From assembly GCF_027596085.1 (NCBI RefSeq), contig NC_072458.1, positions 20,209,851-20,273,850 on the forward strand: a DNA stretch of 64,000 bases. Reading direction: 5' to 3'. Position 1 is the stretch's first letter. Each line of letters begins with the position of its first letter. Position numbers and translations under genes: made by a program. The notes below the pieces were generated by a model. The model searched no databases. It was given only the letters and a program-made list of their open reading frames with translations, and was not told the origin of the DNA. Origin of the DNA: Anoplopoma fimbria (Eukaryota; Chordata; Actinopteri; Perciformes; Anoplopomatidae). Of this stretch, positions 36,605 through 48,835 are shown one piece after another.

Positions 36605-37035
36605 ATCAATAGTTTATGTATCAAATGAAAACGTGAAAACAATGGGAAAAAGGGTACTCTTGGGATGAAAATACAGAGAATTATCATTTTACAGAGCTTC
36701 ATAGTGAGTTCAGCTAATTGTTTAGCTGTGAGTCTGCAACTTTACTGTTGTTGTTCACTCTCACCTCTCTCATAGCACCGAAAATCTATAAAATCCAGCC
36801 AGATTGTTCCTTCAGGAGTTGGTAGAAACCAAATAAAAATAGTTAATATTGTTCATATATTCGGCATGTGGCCATGAAACTGAACATATGAATGATAATA
36901 TTAATGTGACTGCTGGGTGTTTGCTAAATAACGTTTGTTAATCACTTTAAAGGTGATGATGTGTTAATGTTGTATCCATAACTTGTTTACACTGCCCCCA
37001 AGAGGCCTGTTATTGCAGATTTTAAAAGAGAACCC
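36605..37035. repeat. Dispersed repeat, copy 2 (related to 32225-32712)
   Basis: TTATGTATCAAATGAAAACG at the start and ACTGCCCCCAAGAGGCC with TTATTGCAG at the end, as in copy 1, with many substitutions and indels between. Confidence 0.55.
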
Positions 37036-38489
37036 AAATATTTTGCAGTTCTTATTCTTTTTACCCCAAACTTAATAGCAGCGAGGTCTGTGAGAATTCA
37101 ATTAATAACGATAGCAGACAATGATACAGAAGATGTAAAACCAACTGCTCAGATATCAGGTAAAAGACGAGTTGCAGGAGCAGAGAAAGAATATAATTTA
37201 ACACAAATCAAGGCAGACCAAGAGAGCTGAACGGGAAATAAACAGATAAAGTAACAGACGGAAGATCAGTGAGAGAGTTAAGATAGGTTAAAGTGTTTGT
37301 TAAAGGCTCTATCGGTCCCTGCGGACTGAGGCTTGAGGAGCTGAATAATGTATGCCCGCTCCCGGAGTAATGAAGTGGAAGTAATAGGGAGGAATCCGGC
37401 TGGCCTCCCAGGGCTCAACACAAACTGTACACACTCTTAAGAGCTGCCTGTAGCCTAAACCTGTCTCCCTCTCTGCCTCTGTCTGTCTCCGTCCACTTCC
37501 CTCACGCACACACATGCACTCACGCGCTGCGCAGCGGCTAAGAGGGTTAGCTTGTCTCTGTTCCCGTGTCCTACATCATTGATGAGGAGGACCACGACAT
37601 TTATAGTATCCCATTCAGAGTTCAGCAGCTCCAGATCTTCCAGGAGGCTCTTTATTAGACAGGAGCAGAGGGAAGCGGCGGATAGCATGGCTGCCGCTCG
37701 GCGGTCAGACAGGCGCTCGGTGTTGGCAGCCTTGTTTGTGGATCGGATGGAGGCTGGTTTGCACTTGTACTCGGTTGGTGCTATTGTGCTTAACAAGAGG
37801 AAGCCGTCGCTGTAGGCCGTGTCATGTGGTGAAAAGAAAAAGGCTGTTTTCTTTCCTCATGATCCATTCATTGCCTGTGGTCTTCTTTTCTCGCTGTAAT
37901 ATCCCTCCTCCTTATAAGCACAGGCTTGAAAAATGGTGGAAAAGTTATCTTGTGTTACCCCATGTGTCAGATGGTGGAGGAAGGCTTGCATGGAAATGGC
38001 TTTTCTCCCCATATTGTGTCACTTCACTTCAGAACCCCTTAAAGGCCCTTTCAGACAGAACCCGACAACGGCACCACTACTCTCTGACACCCGTTATTAC
38101 CAATGGTTTGTGCTGCATCAATCTGGTTTTTGGTTATGGGATTTGGAGCTCCGGTAGTGAGGTGGAGAACCCCAGCACCCGCCAGCACAGGTCCTCCTAT
38201 GGCCAGGAGCTGCACCTTGCTGCTCCGCCCGTTCACCACAGGGAGCTATCGACCCACACCACGCTGCTAGAGGCCCAGACCGTAGATGGGCCTGCTGCAG
38301 TAAAATTAGAGGTTTTCTAAATGTTGTCTGGTGCTCAGAAACACCACCACTTTTGTCCACAGGGACCGCCAACATAAAATGAAAAGTTCCTTGTAGTAGC
38401 TTTAATTGAACTGTTTAAACAAAGCTTCAGGAGGAAGATCCCATAATATCTATACCTGAATAACTTTCTTATCTTTTTTTGTTGTCAGT

Positions 38490-39150
38490 TTTAAAAGATA
38501 ATGTTAAAGAAATCATTTGACATTTTGGGAAATACTTTTTTTTGTCAAGATTTAGATGAGAAGATTAATACAACTCTGATTTGTCCAGTCGATATCAGGC
38601 TACTGCCAGTAGCCAGTGAGCTTAGCTTAGCACAAAGAGTGGAAACAGGGGGAAACAGCTAGCACTGGGAAAGTTCAAGTTTTAGGAGTAGTGTCTCTGA
38701 GGTTGCCAGGCAGCCAGTGGCGACTCCAGGAAGTCACTGTGAGCCAAGAAATGGCCACACACATAATGTCCCATTCACGTCCTTTCATTCTAACCGTATC
38801 ATCAGCAGCCAAGCCTCTGAATATTATAGAGATATCCTTAATTCCGGACAAAATCAAATTCTGATATCTCCCATTAGGTGAAAAAATCACAGGGGTGTCA
38901 ACAAACTGATGGCAAAATGGCTGCAAAGATACCACTGCAACCAATATACACTCTAATGCAATGAATTCAGTTGATTTAAAAGGACATATACACAGTTTGT
39001 TTGTTTCAATGGATAACCCACTGCTCCAAATAGGCTAGCTGTTTCCCCCGTTTCCAGTTCTTTATGCTAAGCTAAGCTAACTAGCTGCTAACAAATATGA
39101 GAGTAAAGGCTTTAGTGAATAGGCCGAGCACATTTTCCACAAATGTCAAC
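38490..39150. repeat. Percomorph dispersed repeat with inverted internal arms
   Basis: Starts with CATTTGACATTTTGGGAAAT-like sequence. The segment GCTTAGCTTAGCACAAAGAG / GGAAACAGGGGGAAACAGCT (about 38620-38662) is repeated inverted at about 39036-39085 (AGCTGTTTCCCCCGTTTCCA / TTTATGCTAAGCTAAG). GCGACTCCAGGAAGTCACTG lies between. Confidence 0.6.
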
Positions 39151-40904
39151 CTCTCATTTTTTTTGTAACCAGTTGACTACACTTAAAACTATTTCCTCTG
39201 TGCTCTGATTAAGATTTCCTCTACCTAGGCTCAAGAAAACAAAAAGTCATGTTTTCACTCTGGTTGCCAGACGCATTCTCACTTCAACGTGCCCCCATCA
39301 GCACTAACCACTGAGATATTTTTTTTTTGAGGTGAAGTAGCTTAAACCAAGATGAAGGCTCAAAAAGCATCTACATGTTAAACAGTTATTAAAATTGCAT
39401 AGATTTCAGACTTTAAGGTAGAAAATATTCAAATGCGGCGCAGCGTGATTGAAAGAACTTGTGATTGGAGTTGTTTGGTTCCGTCTTCCAAACACTTTGT
39501 GCACCACCCGGCCCTCCTCCTCCTCTCACATTAACACGCTTCTATCATTAACCCCCATGCCCCACCTACTGCATAATAGCTAGAGCCTGATGCAGGAAGG
39601 AGAGAAGAAGAATGTGTTTCCTTTCTCTTTTCTTGAGGAGCATCTTGAATGAATGATTGATGTTGGGGGAGTAAGATCACAAAGATATAATCACGGTCTA
39701 ACGAACGCAGAGCCCTAAGAAATATATACTGGAGGAATGCCATAAATTTATAAACACACCATATATTAATATATAAGTAGTCCATTGAATATTCAAATGG
39801 AGGGAAAATAACATAATATATGTACCCCTCTTGTTTGCAATGCATGCACTCAGGAAGAAGGTAACAAAAGCTTGGAAGTGAAACCCGGCCGCCTCATTCA
39901 TCTAAAACCAAGTCATTTCCCCCCATGAACTATATGAAACCAAGATTAAACACAGTCATGTTCGTTGTCACTGGCTAAACAAATTGCCATTCTCTATGAG
40001 TGACATGTGTTTTGTGTGAAGACTTGCATCGCCAGCGTGGGGAGATAACTTCATTTCCAATCTTTGAGCACAGATGAGGCAGAGACGGTTAGTTCGTGTT
40101 CGGTATATGAGCACCTTTCATGGGACAAATGGAATGTCAATCAAGCGCCGGTACACAGATGCCTTCTCCCCGGTGGCGCCCGCGATGCTTTCTGGTGATG
40201 CAGCTCTGTTGTTCCAGCACTACTCTGGGTGCACTGGGAATATTTTGTCCTTTTACCCCTCCACATCCCCTCGCTCCATTTCAGATCCCCTGACTATTAA
40301 CGATTTCCTTCAGCTCCCCAAGTTCGCCTCTTCAGGCTTTCCCTCTTTCCCACATCCATTTCTTCATGTTGGGTTTTTTGCACATAAAGTTTATAACCTG
40401 AGTGTCCTTATTTTTTTCTTTCTCCCCATAACCTCTCATGGACTTCCCATTTTTGCTCTCCCCAATACTTTTCCGCCATCTAAAGGGACTGTACAAAAAG
40501 GATTAGTCTGGGGAGGTGGGAGGATTCTTATATTTCTTTTTTATAGAAAAGAAAGCATTAAGATTATCAACATTTGCTTTGGAACCTCCCCTTGACCTAG
40601 AAAAAAAAATCTATAATGCTTCCCCCCCCCCAAAAGATCTCAAAATAATATATTTATGGAAAACATAACAAAGAGCTGCTGAGTGAACCAGGAAGAAAAC
40701 CTAATGAAATATTGCTAATTGACTATCCCGCAAGTTGAACAAAATTATGATACTGAACGTATCAGTAAAATGTTGACAGACAAGTTATTTCTTTTGTTTT
40801 CTGCAAAAGTATCTAAGGTTGCTAACACAATTTCCACTTTTAGTGACTAAAGCATTTTAGAACTTTTTCATAGTTATGATGCATCGCTCACAGCTTTTGG
40901 TTAA

Positions 40905-41345
40905 AGGGTAACTTCAATATTTTTCAACCTGGATCTATTTCACCGTGTTCTTGTGTCTAAGTGACGAATGGGGATCATCATTTTTGAAACGGTCCAGTAT
41001 AAAGGAAGAAGGCTGCAGACGGTGGCCACTAAATAAGATGTAATGTAATTGCTTCAGAAAACTCCCCACTGTCAATTTATTGCATTTAAAGTCCCCTTTT
41101 TTTTGTGTGTGTCTGACAACATTATGCAAAGAACCCTACAGAGAAACAAAATGTTTCCATTTCCACTAAAACACAGCTGCATGGTCAGACAGCTGGGTGA
41201 GTGTCTTATACGACAACGAGCTGATTGCCTGCGTATGTTGCCGCTTGTTTTTTTGAGTTTAAATGAAGTGTTTTATGACACTTTCCTAAGCCCATTGGTG
41301 TCTAAAAGGGGGGTTGTAGTCACTTAGACACAAAAACATGTGAAA
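40905..41345. repeat. Dispersed repeat with subterminal inverted repeats
   Basis: TTCTTGTGTCTAAGTGACGA near 40949 is answered by GTCACTTAGACACAAAAACA near 41319. The sequence starts GGTAACTTCAATATTTTTCA. It is a common percomorph non-autonomous element. The short open frame inside is not a gene. Confidence 0.55.
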
Positions 41346-41879
41346 GTAGGCACCAGGTTGACAAATACCAAAGTTATCCTTAAGGTTAGGATATGATTAT
41401 GATCTGGTGGAATACAGGAAATGTCTTTAGAGACTCGATACACAACGTGTTTATTAACATTTAACAGAAACCACAAACTTTCCTTAACGTTACCTAAAAT
41501 GCTGACACGTCTCATGAGAAAGGTGTGTAGGAGAAGGACGAGTAAAAGTTACAAATAAACGCCATCACATTGTCTAACTTACAGAAATCAATTCATTGAA
41601 CTGCTTCTGTTCACGACCCTTCATCAGGCAAAATCTGCTGCAACTTCCCTACAGTCCCTAACTCCTTTCCTCTCTGTCCATCAATAACCCCCTAAAATTC
41701 ATCACTTCTGCCCTTATTGCACAAAAGTATCCAATTATTTCTAACACCACAAACTCCTCTAACATTTCCATCCATCCCTACGCACTTGCCCTACGCCGTC
41801 ATCCTCCCCTACCTATAAAAAATGAATAAAGATCTTAAGGTGGATTCAGAAGAAAATGGGAGAAATGTTTCCACCTCAC

Positions 41880-42130
41880 CGGGGCGGCTTAAGACTTTGT
41901 TATTAAAAACATGACAAGCCATTCAGTTGGTAAAGGTGCTTACTCGAGGGAATGCTGAGAGTGTTTATTCTTTGATTAATTTGCTCGGAGGAGACCTGAA
42001 ATTTCCCCACTCATGAATATGTGGATGACAGGGAGATTTCTGCGTTGTGACAACTTATCTAAACTACAGGGCAAAACGATTATGCTAATATCAGGTTGTT
42101 GTCATCAATCATCTTGTGTCAATGTGGTGT
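41880..42130. promoter_or_regulatory. Candidate proximal enhancer of irx4b
   Basis: Unique sequence about 0.8-1 kb before irx4b with TTCTTTGATTAATTTG (TCF/LEF-like core next to a homeodomain core, near 41968), ATGCTAAT (octamer-like, 42082-42089) and CATCAATCATC (PBX/MEIS-like). Motif matches are short and occur by chance. Confidence 0.28.
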
Positions 42131-42168
42131 CAAGGCATCACGTTCCTGATTCCCCCTCTGGGCCATAG

Positions 42169-42170
<2 letters not shown>

Positions 42171-42241
<71 letters not shown>
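42171..42241. repeat. (GT)35 microsatellite upstream of irx4b
   Basis: Pure GT run about 630 bases before the irx4b start. Confidence 0.95.
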
Positions 42242-42243
<2 letters not shown>

Positions 42244-42401
42244 TATTTGGAAAGGAGAATTGATCACATTCTCATTACGCCTGGGGATTGTTGGCGGAGT
42301 TGCTCTTGCGCTTGCGTGGAGCTGTTCTCCTGGATAAGAGCTGAAGGAAACCTGGGAGGGAATTAATTAGGTGAGTTTCTTCATCTTGATATGAACACCC
42401 A

Positions 42402-42403
<2 letters not shown>

Positions 42404-42474
<71 letters not shown>
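42404..42474. repeat. (CA)n microsatellite upstream of irx4b
   Basis: Pure CA run 160 bases after the GT run, in opposite phase, and about 400 bases before the irx4b ATG. This mirrors the CA run at a similar distance before irx1b. Confidence 0.95.
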
Positions 42475-42477
<3 letters not shown>

Positions 42478-42479
42478 CA

Positions 42480-42874
42480 GAGGTCCAGGCTGAGCGACGT
42501 CAGAGAGACGCGCCTTAAAACCAAAGAGCGCATCACAGGGAGATGCGTGGTTTGATCACACGCAACTCACCTCACACTCACTTTGGATTGTAAGATAGCA
42601 GGACACACAGCAGCAGCTCGGTGGACGAGGATTCAACTGGATGAGAAGACAAGAAGTTACTTTTAAAGACTTTGAATCGTTGCGCGTAAAATGAGACCGG
42701 TGCGTAAAGGTCTCCGCCTCAGATGATATCCAGATTTAAAAAAAAACAACCTGAAAAGTTGATTAGAAAACCAGCTGTGAACTAGTAACAGAGGATAACA
42801 GTCTACACTTTGCACGGATGCTGTTGGATGTCACCCCGAGTCCTGCTTCTTGTCTCTGTGATCTGATCTGAGCC
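42480..42874 (+). promoter_or_regulatory. irx4b 5' flank and 5' UTR
   Basis: About 400 bases between the CA repeat at 42404-42474 and the start codon. It is richer in CpG than its surroundings and leads directly into the Irx4 N-terminus. The ATG lies in AGCCATGG, a good Kozak context. A CTTAAAA stretch near 42514 is a weak TATA-like candidate. No transcript evidence. Confidence 0.4.
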
Positions 42875-45263
42875 ATGGCTTACTCTCAGCTGGGATACTC
42901 CTACTCCACCCCGCCGCAGGTACAGTCCTCTACTCATCATTAGTACAACGATGCTGCCAAATAAGGCACTTGTTTACTTTTGTTTTTTACAAGAATGAAC
43001 TGGAATCAGATCAGATAGTTTTACTTTTATGAGAAAACCATAAGAATAAAATAAACACCAAACACAAAAAGCACCCAACTTGTGCTGGACACTTTGTTTT
43101 GCAGTGTAAACTACTAAATACACTTTTTTTCTATTATTTTTTCTACTTTCTCACTGATAATGTAATGGGACAAATAAGGTTAATTTTTCTTTTTTTTCTT
43201 CCCCCCCATAGTTTCTGATGACCTCCAGCTCTCTGGCCGGTTGTCTGGAGCCGGGCACGCCTCCATCACACCCGGTGCTGCGCTCCCCGGGTCACCAGCT
43301 CACCTCCGCCACCGGCATCGGAGTCTACAGCGGGACTTATCCAAAGAGCCAAGGGTACTACAACACCTGCGGCAGCGACGCCACCGCCCTCTACCCCAGA
43401 GTGAGAGTTATTTATTACTATCATTTTTATTCTTTATTTAAAAGTCATGTTTCACATCTTCACAGATTATTGGAGACACCTGAGGAAAGAAATGTTGAAA
43501 AAATGACCCTGTTATGTTTTTCAAGAATGCACATTTTCTAGAAGGATTTGCAAATATTAACTTATATGGGAAGGCAAAAAAAAAACAAAAAACATCTATG
43601 TAAATAAAGGTAATTTCAGGCTAAAGTCATGTGTTCTTGTAATGTTTTTAAGGATTCTGATCAGTTTTTTTCCAATATTTTCAGGGGCCACTAGATCCCA
43701 AAGACGGAGCTGCATCTGTGGGGACATCTCAGACCCCTGCCTACTATCCCTATGACTACACGTTTGGACAATATCCATATGACAGATATGGGTACGTCAA
43801 AGTCTGCATATGCCTTTATTCCCCTTAAATTAAACCACATTTTCATTTCAAAACTGTAATATCTTCAGTCAGAACTGCAGACTAACTAACTGACTAAAAA
43901 ATATTTCTAATGTCTGTAGCTTGTTTGCAGTGACCTCATTATTTTATGTCTTGGCATAATTGCAAGTATTACACTATATGGCAAGGTTGTAATTTGTTGG
44001 GAGGCCTTTCTGCAGCAAACACAATTAAAAAAACACTTATATTTGGTATGATATAGCTAAATATGATTTGGATTGTCACCATTTTGCTCAGGTATTCCTG
44101 CTCTGACGGCGCCTCCCGTCGTAAAAATGCCACCCGAGAGACCACCAGCACCCTGAAGGCTTGGCTGCAGGAGCACCAGAAGAACCCCTACCCCACTAAA
44201 GGAGAGAAGATCATGCTCGCCATCATCACTAGGATGACCCTCACACAGGTAGAGTTTAGTTTACCTGATATTCTGTCTTGTTTTCCTTCAATCCATTTAA
44301 AATAGCGTTATTTGTCCTTATTTGTGTTTTCTTTACTTCCTCTTACTTTTGCCATGTCCTTCTGTCTTCTTTTTACTAATGTCCCATTGGTGTGGTTTTA
44401 TGTTCCTCTCTGACCTGCATCCTCTCCCTCCCTCAGGTGTCTACATGGTTTGCTAATGCACGCAGGAGGCTAAAGAAGGAGAACAAGGTGACGTGGTCAC
44501 CGCGGGCTTGTAAAAGCTCTGACGATCGAGGCTGTGATGATGACAGCGACGAAGCTGAGAAGCCACTTAAAAACAACAAAGACCTTCCAGGTAAGCGGTG
44601 CATAAATCAATCAGCAAAAAATACGCTTTTTTCACGATTTGTTGTTGAGGACTTGGTGTTAACTGTGTGACTCGTTTTTTTGCAGATCAACAGTGCGCAG
44701 ACCTGCAGAGTGACCTTGAGGACTTCGACCTGCTGGATTCAGACGGCTCTGACTGTGAACCGAAGCCGCAGTTTCTACCCGAGGACAGTGACGCAAACAC
44801 GGACCTCCCGCATGGTCATCTCACACACAACCCAGACCGGCTGCACGGAAAAGAGAGGTTGTCTCCGGACTGCTCCAAACTCACACCGGTCAAACAGCAA
44901 AACAACGCCTTCTATCCAAACGCAGACCATCGAAGTACAGACACCAAGCCCAAAATTTGGTCCATCGCTCACACTGCTGCGTCTTTGGGCGGCAGCTTGC
45001 AGTCAGAATACCCTCCCTGCATGCTGTCGTCGACGGGGTCCCCCTCCCCTGGGTATCCATCAAACATGGCGCTGACCAAGGCGGACAGGGAACAGGAGTC
45101 ACCGGTCGCCACGCTCCGAGAATGGGTGGACGGAGTTTTCCATGGTCCTTCTTTCCATCAGCCCAAACCAGTTGAGGTGTGGAAAGGCTTAACTGATGGC
45201 GTGTTAGACAGCAGGACACACGGACAGTCCTTTGAACTCGTTAGGTCTACGTCATCGTTGTAG
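42875..45263 (+). CDS. irx4b: Iroquois homeobox transcription factor Irx4 (teleost b copy), complete, 6 exons
   Basis: Nuclear TALE homeodomain regulator; in vertebrates Irx4 is best known for ventricular heart and retinal expression. Exons are 42875-42919, 43212-43400, 43685-43791, 44092-44248, 44437-44590 and 44686-45263, all GT-AG, giving 409 codons plus TAG. The N-terminus [15 protein letters not shown] continuing FLMTSSSL is Irx4-like. [20 protein letters not shown] leads into the homeodomain (about aa 124-183), which is split between exons 4 and 5. [13 protein letters not shown] (from about aa 305), YPPCML and [17 protein letters not shown] (from about aa 356) are diagnostic of Irx4. 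The protein is shorter than human IRX4 (about 519 aa), mostly through less low-complexity sequence. It lies on the same strand as irx1b and about 5.7 kb before the convergent ndufs6, the same relation as human IRX4-NDUFS6. Confidence 0.93.
44138..44248 (+). other. irx4b: Homeobox tract of irx4b exon 4 shared with irx1b
   Basis: This is the counterpart of 23738-23848. The 37 codons are identical in protein and differ only at three silent sites. The tract ends exactly at the exon 4 donor; the following 60 coding bases in exon 5 match irx1b at only 49 of 60 positions although the protein is again the same. Confidence 0.9.
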
Positions 45264-45526
45264 TCCAACCGACACGTCGTCAACGGAATACAAAAAAGAC
45301 TTGAACTGGACTTGAAACAAAAAGTCTATATTTTGTTGTTGTGACTTGACAAATTGGCTGTTCGCTAAGCGTTAACCCCCCCCACCTTAGTTACTGTTGC
45401 TACGTCTGTCAAGCTTTCTGTTCACGCACAGCACGAATGCAGTTTACGATGATAACAGCGGCACTGGAAAATGATGTTAGTTATTGTTTTTTGTAATTGT
45501 TAAATATTTCTTATTATATAATTATT

Positions 45527-45532
45527 ATTAAA
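45527..45532 (+). terminator. Possible polyadenylation signal of irx4b (ATTAAA)
   Basis: An ATTAAA variant hexamer sits about 260 bases after the irx4b stop in AT-rich sequence. The 3' end could lie elsewhere. Confidence 0.3.
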
Positions 45533-48500
45533 CGTAAACGATGGATCCTTGATTCACAGACAGCAGTAGACAAAAGCAGGCCTCTCAATTCTAGCGGACA
45601 AACATCCATTTTGCCGTCTGAAACGACGACTGTTGGTGGCAGATTTCATTAGCTCCAGCTAGCTCCCAAATTAAGCTAACGTTAGCTCTGTGATTACAGT
45701 AGAAAAATATGACTCCGGTTGACTTTCTAATGAAATTAAATACGCACTTGTTGGCGGCATACGTGGTGTTGTGCTAAAAGGGAAAATGTCACGTTATCCT
45801 GGGTTACGTTGGCCTTAACCCAGTAAAGAGTTGCTAATTTTAGCCAAAATGGATGGACGTGCTAGTCATGTAACAAAACACTGTAACCCCTTAAATAATG
45901 TCAATGACGTGCTCCTTGGCCTTGTAAGTAATGATTGGTTACTGTAGTAAGTAAAGCCAGACATTTTAATGACTGCTTCTTACTATAGAGCAGGAAAACA
46001 TTTTTTTTACTCTAAAGGCAGATTATTGCTCTTACTACAGCCCAATGTACTTGTGGAGAAATCCAAAGTTTGACAGACCTGGTGTGCCAATTTACAGTTG
46101 CTATGCTATGATCGGACAATTGTCATTCGGGGGGTTGGGGTTTTGCGAACTGTCAATTAACAATGTGTTCGTATTTTGGCATTTTGACATTTTGACAGGC
46201 CCTTACTCTCTCTTAACTGGGGCCTCATCAAAGGTCAGATGTCACCACACACGTTCCTGCAGCAAGGTTGTACGGTTCACACATGAAATATACAATATTG
46301 TACACTTGCACTATAGCCTGCACATGCACTGAGTCACAAAAATAAAAAGGTGTATTCCGTAGAATGGCAAAAGTTCTCTGAGTGTGCCTTTGGTTGGAAC
46401 CACTAGTAGTATCAGTTTAGAAGACGTAAATCCTGTCCTGGAATAGTGGAATATACCTCTGCAGCTTTGGATGTGTGTGTGTGTGTGTGTGTGTGTTTGA
46501 GTGTTTGTGTGCATGTGTGTGTGTGTTTTGAGGGAGTGAAAGGGGGGAAGTGGGTGGTATTCAGCCGTGACTAATGGAAACACACAGAGGAGGGTGCTGT
46601 TAAATTGTTAAATCGATGCCACTTCCACCTCGGCTCCAGATATAGCCGCAATCAGCGATGCGTCCCTTTTCATTAGGCGGCTTTTGACTTTGTCAACCTG
46701 GGACTGCAAGAAAATCCACCGCGCACAAAATGCTTGATAAAACCTCTTAAGTCATTTTAAGTAAGTGTCACATCTTTATCCACTTCGGTGAGTATTTCAT
46801 ATAACCAATAATAAGTAACGTCATTTGAATAAACAGAGAAATAAGGCTGGCATCACTGGGCCTAAACGTTTAATAAAAAATAAATTTCCATCAACTTCAA
46901 TTATTAAAGAAAACCTCACAAATTGAGCACCGGAAAAGATTTTTACACAACACATTCTAAGACAAAGCATAACAAGAAAGAGTGAGAAGTTGTTTTTTTT
47001 TTCACCCCCACCTTTCTCCTCCTCCTGTTTTCGATTTAGGAACAGTGATAAAGTATTTATCAGAACAGAGGAGGGATCTTCCTGGGCTTTGTATGGAATT
47101 AACCATTTCAGATTAAATAATTCAGGATGAATTCAACCGAGAATTTCATTCTGTTTCTGCCTCATAAATAAGTAAGATGTAGGATGATAAATAATGACAT
47201 CTGACTTCTTATTCCGGTAAAGTTTTCTTTCTTCCTCTCGCTGTCCGACAGGATCTCATTTTGGTCGGCTGCAAATACATTTTCCATGTTTTTGCTCAGA
47301 ATGTTACTTTTTTTCTAATTTTAATGTACTAAAAATTATACAATCGTATTTGCTTTTTTAAAATCTTGTGGATTTGACTTCAAAGGAGGAGGTGGTGGTG
47401 GTGGTGGTGTCATGAAGGATGTAGCATGGCAGTCAGATAAGAGGTTGAAGGTGACCCGGTGCTGAGTGGGGTTAAGAGATATAAGGTTATATTTGTTCTC
47501 ACCTCTAGCTGGTTGAGACATGACTGGTCTCTTGGGCGCGGAGCATTGGGAAAGTGCAGAAACGTACATACACTGCAATTTACTGTAGAGCATGAATCTC
47601 ACCCGCTTTTGATTCAAAAAGTAAAAAAGAAAAGTTCCAAATTTTTGGTTTCTGTGTTAACTAAGAATTTTTAGGAATTCCTTTTCTGTTTTTTCAAAAT
47701 AATGGCAGTTTTTTCAAGAGAATATCTCATGTAATTATGTGAGCATTTCACTCTGTTTAAGTTTCAATTAAAATAGTTTGTTTAAATTTCCATTTTAAAG
47801 CTGCACATGCAAAGAAATACTTCTATAACAGAAGTTTAGCCACTTTGAGGCAGCTTAAAAAAGCTACTTCCGCAAGGCTAAATATTTTAAGATATATTTA
47901 TGATATGGAGAACCAACAGTTTCCTATATACACATCCAGCAGACATAGAGCAACATTGTCATTCATTTGGAGCCACGTTTTTGGGTACTTGGCAAATTTG
48001 CGTCCAATATTCACTCTCCTTTAAGTTCTGGTTTTAGTTAGTTTAGGTTTTAGTTTTTAACTAACCAGCTTCAGCACCTAAACGCTCCTCCGTGTTCTCC
48101 AGCTAGTCGCTTCTCGCTTGTGTGAACATCAAAATTAGTGAAGATGTTTGAAAAAGTATAATTATGAAGCAAAATACTGTCAAAAATGAGAATATGACAG
48201 ATTTTCCATTTAACAAAATCTCCCCCCTTAACTCCAGCAGCCATCACCTATCTCCTCTCCTATCTCGTTTCCCTATCTAACCCCAAATCTCATTCCCTCT
48301 CCTCCGTATCCCTCCCCACCCGTCTCCTCTCCTCTCTTTCCCTCCCTCCCACCACTCGTCTCACCTCACGTCTGTCTGCTCTTGACACACAAGCGAGCCA
48401 CTCAACAGCCAGTCTGACACGAAGGCCTGCTCCCTGGGCCATATAATGTGATTAAGCCTCAGTGTGCTGCTGTACAGGTCGGGGAATGTTAGAGCCACTG

Positions 48501-48801
48501 TTTACTTGTCTGGCTCATACCACCGGCAGTTATTGGGCCTTCAGTGTCTTATGGGAGAATTGACACAGGGGTGATAGACAAAGGACTTTCTCTTCCCCCC
48601 ACCCCCACTCAGAAAAGTAATAGTTTTCTTGAATTAATTGTTCATACTATTCATTCTTCACTCTGTGGGGACTTTTTCTGAATTGCCTCTTCTTTTAAAA
48701 TCATAGATGGAATGTCTGCACAGGAAGTATTGACAACTTCAAATTACTCCTCTCTGAACCCTCAGTCTGACACCTATTTCCTTTCAACACTGTCTGTGCC
48801 G

Positions 48802-48835
<34 letters not shown>

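Larger units (their letters stand above)
26220..42479. other. irx1b-irx4b intergenic region, no irx2
   Basis: About 16 kb with no third Iroquois homeobox on either strand. It contains at least five old dispersed repeats (32.2-33.1, 35.7-37.0, 38.5-39.1 and 40.9-41.3 kb), microsatellites near 34.1 and 42.2-42.5 kb, and GC-richer islands such as 26.64-26.96 and 30.2-30.8 kb. Confidence 0.6.

Noticed and set aside
37736..38320. 194-codon + strand frame with a competing frame on the minus strand
   Set aside because: Neither strand shows protein family similarity or a plausible exon structure.
40074..40595. 173-codon + strand frame
   Set aside because: No recognisable domain, ends in T-rich low-complexity sequence, and no good start or splice context; treated as chance, though the first 200 bases may be a non-coding element.
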